Assembly (NCBI GenBank): GCA_960531495.1
Contig: OY482862.1
Coordinates: 6,443,114-6,507,113, forward strand
Length of the DNA stretch: 64,000 bases
Reading direction: 5' to 3'
DNA from: Zeus faber
Taxonomy: Eukaryota; Chordata; Actinopteri; Zeiformes; Zeidae
Numbering within the stretch: position 1 is the stretch's first letter; every line of letters starts with the position of its first letter. Shown piece by piece: positions 12,501-23,860 of the stretch. Position numbers and translations under genes: made by a program. Below the pieces are notes generated by a model that did no database searches, was not told where the DNA came from, and worked only from the letters and a program-made list of their open reading frames with translations.

Positions 12501-14735
12501 GTGGTAAGAGCGATGCCAACCGCTATTCAGGTAGAGTGAAGCATCACATGTACTAAGGTACAGCAAAGGGACATTAGACCAGCCCATGAGGAGGAACCAG
12601 ACCCAGATCCTGGGGCGCCCGAAACTGCGGATGGAGAGCCCGCAGAAGGGGGGCCTCAGGGGGAATAAACTCTGTTTCCAGACTCTTTGGTTACTCAGGT
12701 TGCTGTTGATCAGCTGTGAACCATGGCAAATCCTGCTGGTGTAGTGGAAAAAAACACATCTAACACTTAAACTGAAGAAGAGAGGTTCGAGAGAGTCGAG
12801 GTCTGAAGATATAAGACTTTATTATCACTTGCAAGAAGTGACAACAGAATCTGGGTTGGTTTGGCAAAGAACTCCCGAGCCTCTCACGGACTCCTTCTTT
12901 TAACCTCTTTCTGTTGGTCCAGAATGTACATCTGTTTATTCTCAATAAGAATCCCTTCCTAACTCCTACACTGTCAGTAGTGCAAAGAACCCAGTTGTCT
13001 ACAGTCTTTGACGTCAGTTACAAAAACGAACCTCCCGATGCTAGTCCAGGCCATATTTTAGAGGGGATGTTTGCATTAACAGACCTTCCCATGTCATATG
13101 GCTCACGGCCAACAAAACACTTATTCCTGTCTGCTACTTTTGTTTAGACTGAAAACACCATGTCTTTGCTGACCCCTGTTTCACGCACACTTACTTCATT
13201 CATATAGCATATGGGCAAGATAATGAATGTTCTTTCTTATTTAATGGTAGAATATAATTAACATATTTCTTTTAAATGTACTACTAAACTTCTCCCATAC
13301 TGGTTCAAGGGACAAATGTGGACGAGGCCCAAATGGGGACCTCACCACTGTCAACTTGGGCAACATCCTGGCTGAACAACCAAGCGTCACAAAGGAGGGT
13401 AACAATGATACCCATGGTAGCACAATACAACCACAAAAGGAAGCATTTGTCAAATATTCGGTGAGCAATGTTGTACATTTATTCGCAATATCACTTAGTT
13501 TTCCTCTTGCCATGAATTAACTGAAGAATTTGAGAAGTCAAGTATCGGCCGCTATAGAGAGAGGAGCCCACACATGGGATTGGTTAGAGGGTAACATAGG
13601 AAGATGGGGAGCCATGCTTCCCAAAATAGGGATAGTGACAGGAATCTGACTTGTAATAGTTGGAATAATCTTCTGTTGTTTGGTTCCAGTACTGAGAAAG
13701 TTTATTACTAAAGTGCTGATTGATCCAACATCTGTCCAGGATGCAGGTAGGCAGGCAATGGTTGTCATCAATCACTGTGAGGAGGCTGTTTCGGTGATTG
13801 ACAAACCAGGAGAGTATGTCACAACTTCTGGTCTCCCAGCAGTACAATACTGCACAGCAAAAGAAGAAAGAAGACATCCATGAATGGAAGACATGTGTTG
13901 TGATTTTTGGTGTATTGTCTGTATTTCACTTTTTTCTATATAAAGGTCTATATTTGGTAATGTTTTTATGTTTACCACAGAGAAGATGGTTTTGCATTTT
14001 GTTATCCATCATGTACAGTATATCACTGACTGTAAACTTTTTTTTCTGATAATCAAATATAACCATTCATGACAGTTTTTTTGTTTGTTTGCAATGGATG
14101 TAAGCACGTGGCCCATAACAGACTCGCTATGGGAGATGTTTATTCAATTGCTTGCTGTCATTTTGTGTTTGGGGCTTTGTAGCGCGAATTGGGGGATATG
14201 TGGTACAATTTAAGCTTATTTCTATGGAAATCAATGAATATGTCTTTGTGTTGGGTGTGCCACAATTAGAAGCAGATATGGTCATGAAATATCAACGTCA
14301 TGAAATAAATGTTTGCATGAAGACAAGATATAACGTATTTAGACATTATATAAATAAGATATAACATATTTAGACATAATATGAACTATGTATTCAGACA
14401 ACATAAAGTAGAATGAAAGCATGTCTTAACAGAGAGGCCTCTGAAAAGCCAGAGGGGTGTGGGGGTTACTTTTAGTGACCTGTGCCCTCTCTCGGAGTTA
14501 GAATAGGCTTCTAGGTAATGATCTCCATATTGTCGTGAGCTCAGAAGATTGGAGGAAAATAGGGGGGAAAAAACATGGAGACAATGAGGAGTCTAAGCTT
14601 TTGAAATAAAATATTATTTTTCAAGCCAAAGAGTTTTCAGTGTTCTCTCCAGACCTCACATTACGACTGGTTATATTTTAATAAACGTCTTATCTGTGTA
14701 TTCAACTTTCAACTTAAAGCTCCTTACGCTTGCCC
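9540..14735 (+). mobile_element. Endogenous retrovirus fossil, class I-like (gamma/epsilon)
   Basis: Recognised parts in order are: a gag-like region (about 10.2-11.3 kb), the end of an RNase H (near 11.3-11.4 kb, LLPKQVAIVKCQAHKKGN), an integrase (about 11.64-12.54 kb, with VDGFNRWVEAYPSTD and YHPQSQGRVEKVNGT), an env-like transmembrane tail (about 13.3-13.9 kb), and a candidate 3' LTR (about 14.4-14.73 kb) with AATAAA. The integrase resembles gamma/epsilon retroviral rather than Gypsy integrases. The copy is badly broken, with well over ten breaks, and is old. No clear 5' LTR partner was identified, so LTR-pair dating is not possible from this reading. A related LTR scrap lies at 3640-3775. 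The start given here is approximate. Confidence 0.7.
14400..14735 (+). mobile_element. Candidate 3' LTR of the retroviral fossil
   Basis: It contains a TTTAATAAA polyadenylation signal at about 14678, followed by CGTCTTATCTGTGTATTCAA. About 80 bases are shared with 3640-3775. The left edge is uncertain. Confidence 0.5.
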
Positions 14736-14829
14736 ATTTTTCCTGCTTCCGACACATCAACTTCAAGAACAGTTTGTTCACTTGCTGCCTAATATATCCC
14801 ACCCCTTGACGGGAGCCATTGGAATGATA

Positions 14830-15655
14830 TGAGTAGTGTTATTCACTTCACAGACTGCATAAAACAAGCTCATGAGCTTGACATCTGCCCTGGTTCTGGC
14901 TCAGCCCGATGTCAACCTCCAATTTGTGGTGGCTCGGACACAGGGGTAGGAGCTGTGCTGTCCGAGCGCTCCCCAAGAGACGGTAAGCTCCACCCCTGTG
15001 TGTTCCTCTCCCGTAGGTCTCCTCCGTCCCCTTCCCATCCCTGGGCGCCCTTGGTCCCACATCACCCTGGACTTCGTCACTGGCCTCCCACCATCCAGGG
15101 GCCACACCACCATCCTCACAGGGGTAGACCGGTTTTCGAAGGCGGCCCACTTCCTCACCCTGCCCAAATTTCCGTCGGCTAAGGAGACCGCCGATCTTCT
15201 GGTGGCTGAGGTGTTCCAGTGACACGGCATCCCCGCGGATGAGGTGTCAGACAGAGGGCCACTATTGATCTCCCAGGTCTGGCATGCCTTCTGCTCTCAC
15301 CCGGGAGCTCAGGTCAGTCTATCCTCCATCCAGGTCAGTCTATCCAGCCTATCCACCCGCAGACCAACAGCCATACCGAGCAGGCGAACCAGGAGGAGGG
15401 ACCATGCTCCGCTCCCTCACGGCCAGCAACAACTCTTGGAGCGACCACCTCCCGTGGGCCGAATACGCCTACAACACCCTGGTCAACGTGTCCACTGGCC
15501 TGTCCCCATTTCACTGCTCCCTGGGCTACCAACCTTCCCTGATCCCTTCCCAGGAGGTGGAGATCGTGGTGCCCTCGGCCCAGGCCCACATCCACCACTG
15601 TTGGAGACATGGAACAAGGCTCGTTATGCCCTTCTCCAGGCATCCACCCAGTCCC
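14830..15655 (+). mobile_element. Ty3/Gypsy fossil, integrase region
   Basis: The segment reads [20 protein letters not shown] and then [19 protein letters not shown], the start of the integrase core typical of vertebrate Ty3/Gypsy elements. Further on comes [17 protein letters not shown] with [14 protein letters not shown], its conserved C-terminal part. It is broken in several places. A putative LTR of the same element follows at 15698-16258. The minus-strand Gypsy fossil at 23.9-25.3 kb is gag to RT of a similar lineage. Whether the two belong to one family cannot be told, because the retained parts do not overlap. Confidence 0.8.
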
Positions 15656-15692
15656 CATAACCCTAACCCTAACCCTGACCCTAATCCTAACC
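15655..15692. repeat. Short interstitial telomere-like repeat (CCCTAA)n
   Basis: About six units of CCCTAA or one-base variants (CCCTGA, CCTAAT). The run lies between the Gypsy integrase remnant and its putative LTR. Confidence 0.85.
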
Positions 15693-15697
15693 TGGTA

Positions 15698-16258
15698 TGT
15701 TGGTCCCTTTGTCATAGAGTCTGTCATCAACCCCTGTGCGGTGGCCTCCCAGCGCCACTAGAGGCTGCTCTTCCGTCATCTGCTGCTCCTCCCTTCAGCA
15801 AACTCCACACACACACCTGAGACCTATCATCATCAACCGCTGTATTTATCCTCTGGCTCCCCAGTCACTCATCGCCAGATCGTCAGCTAACCTACCTAAG
15901 TTTGTGTCTCTCCTGGCTCCTTCCTAGTCTGTATATCCAAGTCTGTATATCCAAGTATCTCGTCCTTGTCCTAACCTGTCTGTCTCCTCTCCTCATTCAA
16001 GTCTTTCCGTCCTGCTTCATCCAGCCTGGTTCTCCGTCCTTCCACCGGAACCTGGATCCCACCTTCTCAGTCCTCACTGGTCCTGTCCTGTCCTGCTCCA
16101 CCTGTTCTGATAGTCCTGCCAGCTCGGACCCCTTCCAACACTACCGGACTCCTCCTGTCATCTCCACTGTGTCTCTGAATAAACCACCTTTGTTTACCCC
16201 TGTCTGCCAACCGTCTCTGTATCGTGCATTTAAGTCCATCCTAGCTTTGATTGTAACA
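15698..16258 (+). mobile_element. Putative Gypsy LTR
   Basis: The block starts TGTTGGTCCC and ends TTGTAACA, with the TG...CA ends expected of an LTR. It carries a TATTTATCC promoter-like box near 15843 and AATAAA near 16179. It directly follows Gypsy integrase coding sequence in the same orientation. The partner LTR was not found, so the borders are inferred from the TG/CA ends. The flanking sequence after it is a piece of LINE, which suggests insertion into that LINE. Confidence 0.5.
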
Positions 16259-16390
16259 GGGAACTGCACTGCTCAGGACAGGTTGGCCCTGCAGAGGGTT
16301 GTGCATTTAGCCAAACGTACCACTAGAACTACCCTCCCCTCCTTTCAGGACTTATACACCGGGAGGTGTAGAAGCTGAGCCCGCAGGATC
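16259..16390 (+). mobile_element. LINE 3'-end fragment (Rex1/L2-like RT C-terminus)
   Basis: The frame RLALQRVVHLAKRTTRTTLP and then FQDLYTGRCRS matches the LINE end at 57220-57483 (GRVHSAERTTLLSLQDLNTRRC). At the DNA level the two share GAGGGTtGTGCATTtAGCC and GCAGGATCATGA. It is cut on the left by the putative LTR and on the right by a SINE, exactly after GGATCATGA. It is a short scrap of about 45 codons. Confidence 0.7.
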
Positions 16391-16577
16391 ATGAATTACA
16401 TTACATTACATTACATTACATTACATTTAGCAGACGCTTTTATCCAGAGCGACTTACAATTACTCAAACACCAAGAAAACAGGCATCAGGAGCAATTAGG
16501 GGTTAAGTGTCTTGCTCAGGGACACTACAGCATGCTAGCAGGAGGAGCCTGGGATCAAACCAGCAACCTTTAGATTA
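16391..16577 (-). mobile_element. tRNA-derived SINE, 5'-truncated, minus strand
   Basis: On the minus strand it reads TCTAGTAATCTAAAGGTTGCTG, a B-box-like GTTTGATCCC, GCTAGCATGCTGTAGTGTCC, TAAAAGCGTCTGCTAAATG, and ends in a (TGTAA)n tail (16393-16430 on the plus strand). The same SINE is present with its tRNA-like head at 63655-63855. Here the head with box A is missing. I believe it belongs to the V-SINE/HE1-like fish SINEs, but the exact family name is not certain. Confidence 0.8.
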
Positions 16578-16639
16578 CTAGATGAGGGGTGAATGGGTTG
16601 TTGAGGGTGGGTTTTTGAGCCAGTGGTTGTAAATAGGGT

Positions 16640-17035
16640 CACATCCCTATCACTGCACACCTGTCCCCAGTTAGTTATCTCACCACCTGTCTTCACCTTC
16701 CTCGTCACTCCTATTGTATTTAACCTTGTCCCATTTACTCTGTCAGGGTCGTTTTCTTGCAGGTGCTAGCATTTATGTTCCTGCATATTTCCCTGGGTGT
16801 GTGCCCCAAACACTCAGTTCCTGATTTTCCGCCAACTCCTCTGCTCCTGGTTCTTGATTCCTGATTCCCTGGCTGTTTGTGAGTCCCTACCTTCCCCGCC
16901 CTGAGTCCCTGCCTTTTCTAATCCCCCTTCTTTTGCCTGTTCCTGATTTCCTGTCTGTCTACACATTAAACCCCTATACAAACTCATTAAACCATGTAAG
17001 TACTGCGTTCATCTTGACCTCATCGCTAACACCCT
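16640..17035 (+). mobile_element. Possible solo LTR (Gypsy-like)
   Basis: It has the composition of fish Gypsy LTRs: CACCTGTCCCCAGTTAGTTA, a TATTTAACC box near 16717, GTCAGGGTCGTT near 16743, and a pyrimidine-rich stretch. Near the end comes ATTAAACCATG, then CTGCGTTCATCTTGACCTC and CGCTAACACC. No partner was seen in the window, and the call rests on pattern resemblance only. Confidence 0.4.
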
Positions 17036-17540
17036 GAGAGACATATTGCCAGCTGCGTTCTGCGTAGACTAGGAAGGGCAATGGATATATCGGTCTGGAC
17101 GATGGACGAAGTAGCAAATTTTGCATAAATCAAGAGAATTTTTTCATTTGTTATTTATTACTTTTTATGTTTTACGTTTTATGTTCATTCAATGATAAAG
17201 TTGACATTATTGAATACATAATCATATACTGTAGATTACTCTTGACCCCTCTTAGCAAAAGCATTGAGGGAAGGGGAGGAACTTTGAGTATTGTCAAAAT
17301 AAAATGTTATAAATAACTAAAGTAAAATTGATAATAAATGAAGCCACCTGTCAGTTGTGCAGTGTATTGGGACACAGGTTTGGAAATAATCTCATGTGAT
17401 TAAATAAAATGATATATATATATATATTCCTTCTTATATAATAACATTTTCTTTTTTTGATTTTTATTTTGGAGGTACTGGTAGTCCAGTTTTCGCGGCA
17501 TACATTTTAGTTAGCCTTTTGAATAGTTAGGGGGAAGGAC
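17036..17540. other. Unassigned AT-rich stretch
   Basis: No coding signal. It contains a short (TA)n run near 17412-17428. Confidence 0.4.
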
Positions 17541-18685
17541 AGAGGGGTACAAAAACCACTCTGATAACGGAATGGACCGGCGAAATGTATGGTCAGCAAA
17601 CATGGTAGTGACACGGTACAACAATTACAATAAAGGAAAACACTGGAATGTTATGAGAAGTGAAAGGAATAACAAAGGAAACATTTATTGGAAAGCGTAT
17701 AATGCATGGCTAACAGAAGCACAAAATAGGGAGCAGAAATTAGGTGGTAGCACTCATGTTCTCGGGCTACACAGAATTGATCCGCTTTTGGATCACCCGC
17801 CACCCTATTTACAACCACTGGCTCAAAATCCAATTCCAGCCCCAGTTTTACAGCACGCCCCAGAGGATGGCCCCCAAAATCAAATGGAAAAAGAATCTCT
17901 ATATGCATCTGTGATTGAGCTACAGTCATGTTCCTCCGAGGCCTGTATGTCCGGTTTGTCTAATTTGTATTCCCCCCAGTCCTTGTTCATCTTCTCCTCA
18001 GCACTTCCAACAAGAGCATGGACGGACCGAGGACACTTCTCACCTATTGCCCACCGCACCAGAAGCCAATTAGGACCAATATTCCAGTGCCCAATAGTTC
18101 CCTCTAACCTGATGTAAAAGACAGAGCTCGTTGTCCTCATGGTGGAATGTCCTAATCCCCAGGCGGGTGGTAATCCAGTGCTAGTCTATCGGCCATGGAA
18201 GATATAAGAAATGGCCCTGGTGATCAGAGATCTCCCTGCGGTTGCTGGAAATGGAAAAGGATACACCACTGCCATCTGACGGTTGGTACCACAGCACTGT
18301 CCAACATCATAAGTTCCAACAAATTTTCATGAGGGTAGGAATAGGATGGCAAGACGTTAATGTGGGATGGGAAAACACTGGTTTATGATTATGCTGTTGG
18401 GCCTGCATATAAGCTTCAACTTGAAATAGTACTAGGATGAATTATCGTAACCTACCCATCTATCATGATGTGGGATAAGATAAGAGCTTATAAACAGAAA
18501 GAGGATGAAAGCCTGGACGAGTACTTTGAATGCCTTGTGCGTCTCTTCAATCAACATATTTGTGTAAGGCAGCCCTCCGGAGATGTCGATAGCCCATATG
18601 AGCAATAGCTAAAGAATACCATTATCGAAGGTCTTCAGCCAGAAATCAGAAGGATGGCCTTCACCATCTCTATAGGGTACGAGGG

Positions 18686-18775
18686 TTCAAGTTCAAGTTC
18701 AAGAGATTATTTGTCACATACATATACATACGTTCATACATATATGCAGTGAAATGTCATGACACCCGGTGATTA
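18686..18775 (-). mobile_element. LINE 3' tail inserted in the gag of the retroviral fossil
   Basis: The minus strand gives GCATATATGTATGAACGTAT, then GTATATGTATGTGACAAATA, and ends in (CTTGAA)n. This nearly matches the 3' end of the LINE at 57930-57993. Gag-like sequence is recognisable on both sides, so this is a nested insertion in the opposite orientation. Target-site duplications were not clear. Confidence 0.75.
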
Positions 18776-19227
18776 CTCACAATAAGCTCTATAAATACTA
18801 AAAAATACCAAAATGTGCGTAATCGTTCGGCTCACCGAATTTAAACGCCACATGATACATGCTGTATCTTACCATAATAGACAAAAAGCTATAAAAAATG
18901 TACGCCGCGTTGTGACTGCTAATAGCTTGCAAATGGCTCAACTGTCCTTCTATGAGAGGAACCAACAAGGTCGCAGAAGTGGACGAGAAAGACTAGGCAG
19001 ACGAGAGAATGCACCAGGCAGAGCAGGACCAGGATACGGAAGTCACCGTATGTTTATGTGCTACTACTGCAACAAACATGGACATTATGCCCATTTCTGT
19101 CCTAACAGAGACAACAGGGATGAGGAAGAAGAGAAGGGCGACTGGAATGAGGACGATGTGTCTGTTGGCTTCCCACAAGATAGGCGAGGAGGTGGGCATG
19201 GCAGATACCAAGGACACCATCAACAAT

Positions 19228-19266
19228 GAGGGGCAGGATTAAAAATAAATAAATAAATAAATAAAT
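19228..19266. repeat. (AAAT)n microsatellite
   Basis: About seven AAAT units directly after the gag-like frame of the second retroviral fossil. Confidence 0.9.
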
Positions 19267-21275
19267 GGCCCCGGCCCTCCAGTAGTCGTTCCTCCTCCAG
19301 ATGCCTCAGTTGATCTCGATTTGGATGATACATTTATTCTCCCTGTTTTCTCTGAGCTTCTGTCCCCAGCTGACAGCCGCCCGACCATCATTCTCCAGAT
19401 AAATGGTGAGTCAATACCATTCCTTGTCGCTCGACCGGCATCGTGGGAGCAGCAGGACTGAGATAGAGTTTCACTGTACCCATATATTTAGTGGACAATG
19501 AGGATGAAGCTAACGCTATGACCTTCCGTCACAGTTTCATCCTCTCCGCCTGTTGTCCCATGTGGCCAGGAACTAATGTGTTTGTTAGGCATTATCATCG
19601 AGTGTACAGAGAGTGGTCACTTCCCCATGTCACCTTCAAGTGATGCACTGTTCTTAATCCAGCCACTCTTCTGCTCACCGCTGACGATGGGGATTCACAT
19701 GATTGCATGGCAGCAATAGCCATTGTGGCTTCACCCCGCCCAGATCTTGCTGCTGAAGCTCTTGTAAATTAGGATATGGAACTTTTTGTGGATGGGTCTG
19801 CACAGAGGTCACTGGCTGGTGACACGCTTGTAGCATATTCGGTTTTGACTTCTTTTGAGACCCTGGAGTTTGCCAGGTTCCCTGGGCATCTTTTGGCCCA
19901 GGCTGCAGAATTGTTTGCATTAACCCATGCTTGCATTCTCGCCAAAGGAAAAAGTGTAAATATTTATGCATTTGGTGTTGTACATGATTTTGGTGCTCTT
20001 TGGCGCCACAGAGGGTTCTTAACCTCTGCTGGGAAATGAATTGCTAATGCTGACCTTGTAAAGAACCTTTTGGACACTATAACCCTTCCAGCTAAAATTG
20101 CTATTTGTAACAATGGTCATCTCTCCTGCAGATGGAGAGGACTCCGATTTCTTTTCTAACCATATTTCCCTTCAAAGACAGGCATCCCACACTGAACTGT
20201 TGTTGTGGGAGGCAAAAGGTTACTGCGACAGACATTTTGCATGGAAACCATATCTTCCCCGCCGACTTTCATTACTTTGCTCATTTGACACATGGTAAGT
20301 ACCATGTGCCAAAAGGGGGGATGGTTAGAGAATTCAGTAAACATTATGAAATCCTAGGCTTCATAGTTTTTGCAAACAATTTTTATAGAAAATGTTATTT
20401 GTGCACAGAACAATATAGGGAGAGGGGTTTCCCCCCACCAGCTCTTCCCACCCTACTTCGAATACTCCCTTCGAGCACCTCATGATGGACTTTATTTAGT
20501 TGACTCACTGTCGTGATAAAAAATTGTTTGGTAATAAGTGACATGTTTTCTAAATGGTTTGAAGTGTTCCAAAAAACCACTACTGACCAAAATCATTTCG
20601 CGCTGGGGGATCCCAGTGAAGGTAAGCTTGGATAATGGTAGTCACTTTGCAAATCAAGTGTTGAAGGAACTCTCTGCTCAGCTGGGGATCCACATAAGAT
20701 TTAATTGTTCTTGCCATCCACAAAGTGGTGGTGCTGTGGAAAGAGCAAATGGAACAATGAAAAATAAACTAGCAAAAACTATGGCTGAAACCAAACTCAA
20801 TTGGGTTTCATGCCTGTTATTAGTATAGATGGGAATGCGAGGACAATCACATGGTGTGACAGGACTATCCCCTGGGGCATGAAGTGCTGACCGGGTGATG
20901 AATTACATCACATGGACCAAGTAATATTGTCATATTGGGTGTCTCTCACCCAAATGTTGAAGTCTGTGTGGTCCCAGCTTAAAGCAGCCCTACCCATCCC
21001 ACTTGAAGGACCACTATATGACCTCTGACCAGGTGACTGGGTGGCGATTTCGACTTCCAGAAGAAAAGCTGGAACTCTGCCAGATTCCTTTGACAGTTCC
21101 AGATCCCCCTCACCACCGCAGCAGTTAAGGTTGCAGAACGACCAACGTGGGTACACGCATCTCATCATAAGAAAGTCTGCAACCTTCCAGAGGCTTATTA
21201 CATCTAGCCTACTCTCTACAATAAACCTGTGTCTGAAACCCTGTCCTCTGTGTCTCTGTACCGTAGGTCCCTGAA

Positions 21276-22560
21276 AATGCCGCTTGAATGGCGTGTGGTA
21301 GGTGAAACTGCCACAATATATTTATCAAATCTATATATCAGAATCCAGCCAGAGTAAAAAAAGAACAAAATATCAGGGACTGGATCAATTGATCTAAGAA
21401 ACTATATCTAAAAGTATTTATAGGCTTTGTTAAATCAGGGCACTGGATAAAAGTACTTTTAATACCTTAAGTACTTATATAATTTAACGAAAATGTCAAT
21501 TTGATACTTTCACTTGTACCAGAGTAGTTTTTGGTCAGTGGCTGTCATATTTTTACTTAAGTCAAAGATCTGAGAGTGATTCAGTGTTTACTGTTACTAG
21601 AGTGAATATCATAATGTGAAGTGGTCTATCTCTGTTGGGTATTCATGCAAGAAAGTTATTATTCTTGCAGGGGCCTGGGGTCGAGCCGTCTCTTCGCCAT
21701 TTTTCTTCCAAGAGTCATCACTCTCCATTTCACTGTTAATTTCGCGTAGTTGCATCAGATTAGCACGCTTTCCTTCTGGGTGCGGGAAATATAATATTCT
21801 TAAAGTTTTATTGTTATTAAATTTTCATGTGCCTATAGGCATTTTTTCCAGAATTTTTGACTTTGATAACATTCCAACGCTGAACAATTAAGAACAATTA
21901 GCCACATAGACCTTAAGCCACTGTAGATTTCAAACTGGAATTTTTTTTGCAGTACAGCCTGTGATTTTGTATATATACAGTATATATTTATATAACTGTT
22001 CCCTGGCCAAACATGGAATAATAATCATAATAATAATAAAGAAAATATTAATAACAATAAAATAAATAAATACAATTTATAATACAAAATACGTACAAAA
22101 TAATGGACCCACAACCACGGTTGAGGCCTTGTTAGAATGTCATGTCTCGTGGTTCAATTGATCCACATATTGATCCACATACCGAGCAGGAATAAGTAAA
22201 AAAATGATTAAATTTGACTGGAAGTAGGTGAACGTTCGTGCGTCGCTCACATTGCAATCTTTGAAAACTTCCAGTCAGGTGGTGGAACGAGATAAGTTTG
22301 TGGAGCAAGACGCTTTGTGACATCATCAACCAATCTTCTATATATGTGCAGGTTGTGGCTATGAACTCACATTCGCATTGTGCAAGCTACGTAGTCGATC
22401 TGTAGGTTGCAAACTGCGTGTGTGTGTGTGTGTATCGCCTACCTTCCAGCTTTTTGATTTAAATTGTTATCTCTTTTGCCCTTTTTGTTAATCCTACCGC
22501 TTTCTGTCTGCATCCAACCCGATGCCGTGTCCCTCCTTATTTTGCGCCATTCGAGCTAGC
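21276..22560. other. Unassigned stretch with a possible hAT-like end
   Basis: Around 21440-21570, AAAAGTACTTTTAATACCTT and then TTTTTACTTAAGTCAAAG resemble the reduced terminal regions of fish hAT elements rich in TACTTAAGTA (compare 35340-35487). The remainder is AT-rich and unassigned. Confidence 0.35.
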
Positions 22561-22745
22561 CATAACAAACTGTAGTAGTCGAAAACAGTCTAAAACATAT
22601 TCTGTGTTTGTGTCCTCACACATCAAATTCGCTTGCAGCTCCAGAGCAACAGTTTTGAATCGTGTCCATTTTATTTTTATCCCCAAAGTTTTAAAAGTTG
22701 ATAATGACTTTGAAGGACATGCAGTGTTTAATCCATTTGAATGTT
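22561..22745 (-). repeat. Dispersed repeat, inverted copy of 28361-28530
   Basis: The reverse complement shares GTTGCTCTGGAGCT, ATGTGTGAGGACACAAACAC, GAATATGTTT and GATTAAACACTGCATGT with 28361-28530, over about 180 bases with several indels. The class is unknown: no coding and no terminal repeats were seen. Confidence 0.75.
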
Positions 22746-22830
22746 GGAAGTCGAAATGGAAATGTAAGGTGTAATGTAACTGACCTTCTTGTTTGGATGT
22801 AATTTATATATAGCCTTAAGAACACTGAAT

Positions 22831-23860
22831 TCATGGGGCAGGGGTGGCCTGTCGTGCCGGGGCTGGTTGGAAGTTCCGTCTGGTCCTGTGACCCGGGCAG
22901 GGACCTGAGCCTGGCCAGGTGTGCTCGGTGCGGGTCACGCCTCTGTTGTCACGCCTTGCTGCCCAGGTACCTGTTCTCTGGCGCTCTTGATGCACTCGTC
23001 GCTGGGGGTCCGGGCTGTGGGTAGGGGGCCATCTGCCATCGTCTGTTCTGCAGACTACATGTGTGGCAGAATGTGCGGCCGCCACACATGCCGCGCATGG
23101 TGGGCTGCTCTGTGCCTGTGGCTGGTCGCTGTGAGTTGATTGTCTCTGGATACGGGGGGGGGGGCACAGTCAGGTCCAGGGTAGGGTCCAGGTAGCCACT
23201 GCACGGCTTGCTTCACCTCTGCATTGATCTGGTTGTGTTTTGCCTATCTCTCCCAGTGCCAGAACTCAAAATCAGTATGAACACAACACAATAGGCCAAG
23301 GTTTCGGGGAAGGGTGGGGTGCGAGCCACAGTATATGGGTAGAGAGGTGGCAGGTTACTGCGATCTTGCCTCTCACACTCCTATCCCGGCGTGCTTCACG
23401 TCTCTCCTGCAATTTTAATACCACTCATATTAGCTCCAAACAATACTCCACCACAATACTCCACTCGACCCCTCCTGCGCGGCAGGAGGGGTCGAGTGAT
23501 TTGGATTTGACAGGGCTCACACTCCCACGCCCTGCAAATTGAAATGCAATTACCAACAGCACACATTGAGCACTGGGGCTTACAGTGTGGTGGGGCACTG
23601 GTGGATTGGTATGGGGGTGTGGTTGGCTGGGGTGCGACTAGGTGGGCCACCTGCCGGCTGTGTTAGGGTGCTGGCTGCTTGCGCCCGGTGCCAGGTGGTT
23701 TCTGGCATGCTCTTTCTGGCCTGCAACCCACACCCACGCCACTATGGGTGCAGGGTCTCCTCGCGCTCTCCTGGACTGGTTTGTGTTCCTCAGGGCTGTG
23801 CGTGGTTGTTGCTCCGTGGGCTCTCAGTTTCTCTGGGGCTTGACTTCAGGGCCTTTTCCA
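22831..23860 (+). repeat. GC-rich dispersed repeat, copy A
   Basis: A strongly G/T-skewed block. Its first part (22831-23275) matches 58515-59000, for example GGGGTGGCCTGTCSTGCCGG and CTGGCTGCC...GGTACC. Its second part (from about 23440) matches 61730-62660, including GGGTCTCCTCGYGCTC. On the left it is truncated relative to the copy at 58140. On the right it runs into a Gypsy fossil. No convincing protein frame was found. It is a multi-kilobase mobile element of unknown class, present twice in this window. Confidence 0.7.
23462..23498. repeat. Perfect 17-bp inverted repeat
   Basis: CACTCGACCCCTCCTGC, a 3-base loop, then its exact complement. It lies within GC-rich repeat copy A. The corresponding stretch of the other copy (near 61750-61785) is not a perfect hairpin, so the symmetry arose or was kept only here. 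Confidence 0.9.

Larger units (their letters stand above)
17541..21275 (+). mobile_element. Second endogenous retrovirus fossil, class I-like
   Basis: Recognised parts are: a gag region (about 17.57-19.23 kb) ending in a CCHC knuckle (CYYCNKHGHYAHFC near 19060), a protease-like stretch (about 19.3-19.45 kb), an RNase H (about 19.77-20.11 kb; ELFVDGSAQRSL, then AAELFALTHACILAKGKSVN, close to the gammaretroviral pattern), an integrase (about 20.1-20.83 kb; VSLDNGSHFANQ, then HPQSGGAVERANGTMKNK), and an LTR-like end with AATAAA near 21221. It is heavily broken, with ten or more breaks, and looks old. The integrase differs clearly from that of the 9.5-14.7 kb fossil, so they are separate families. 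A LINE tail is inserted in the gag part (18686-18775). Confidence 0.7.
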
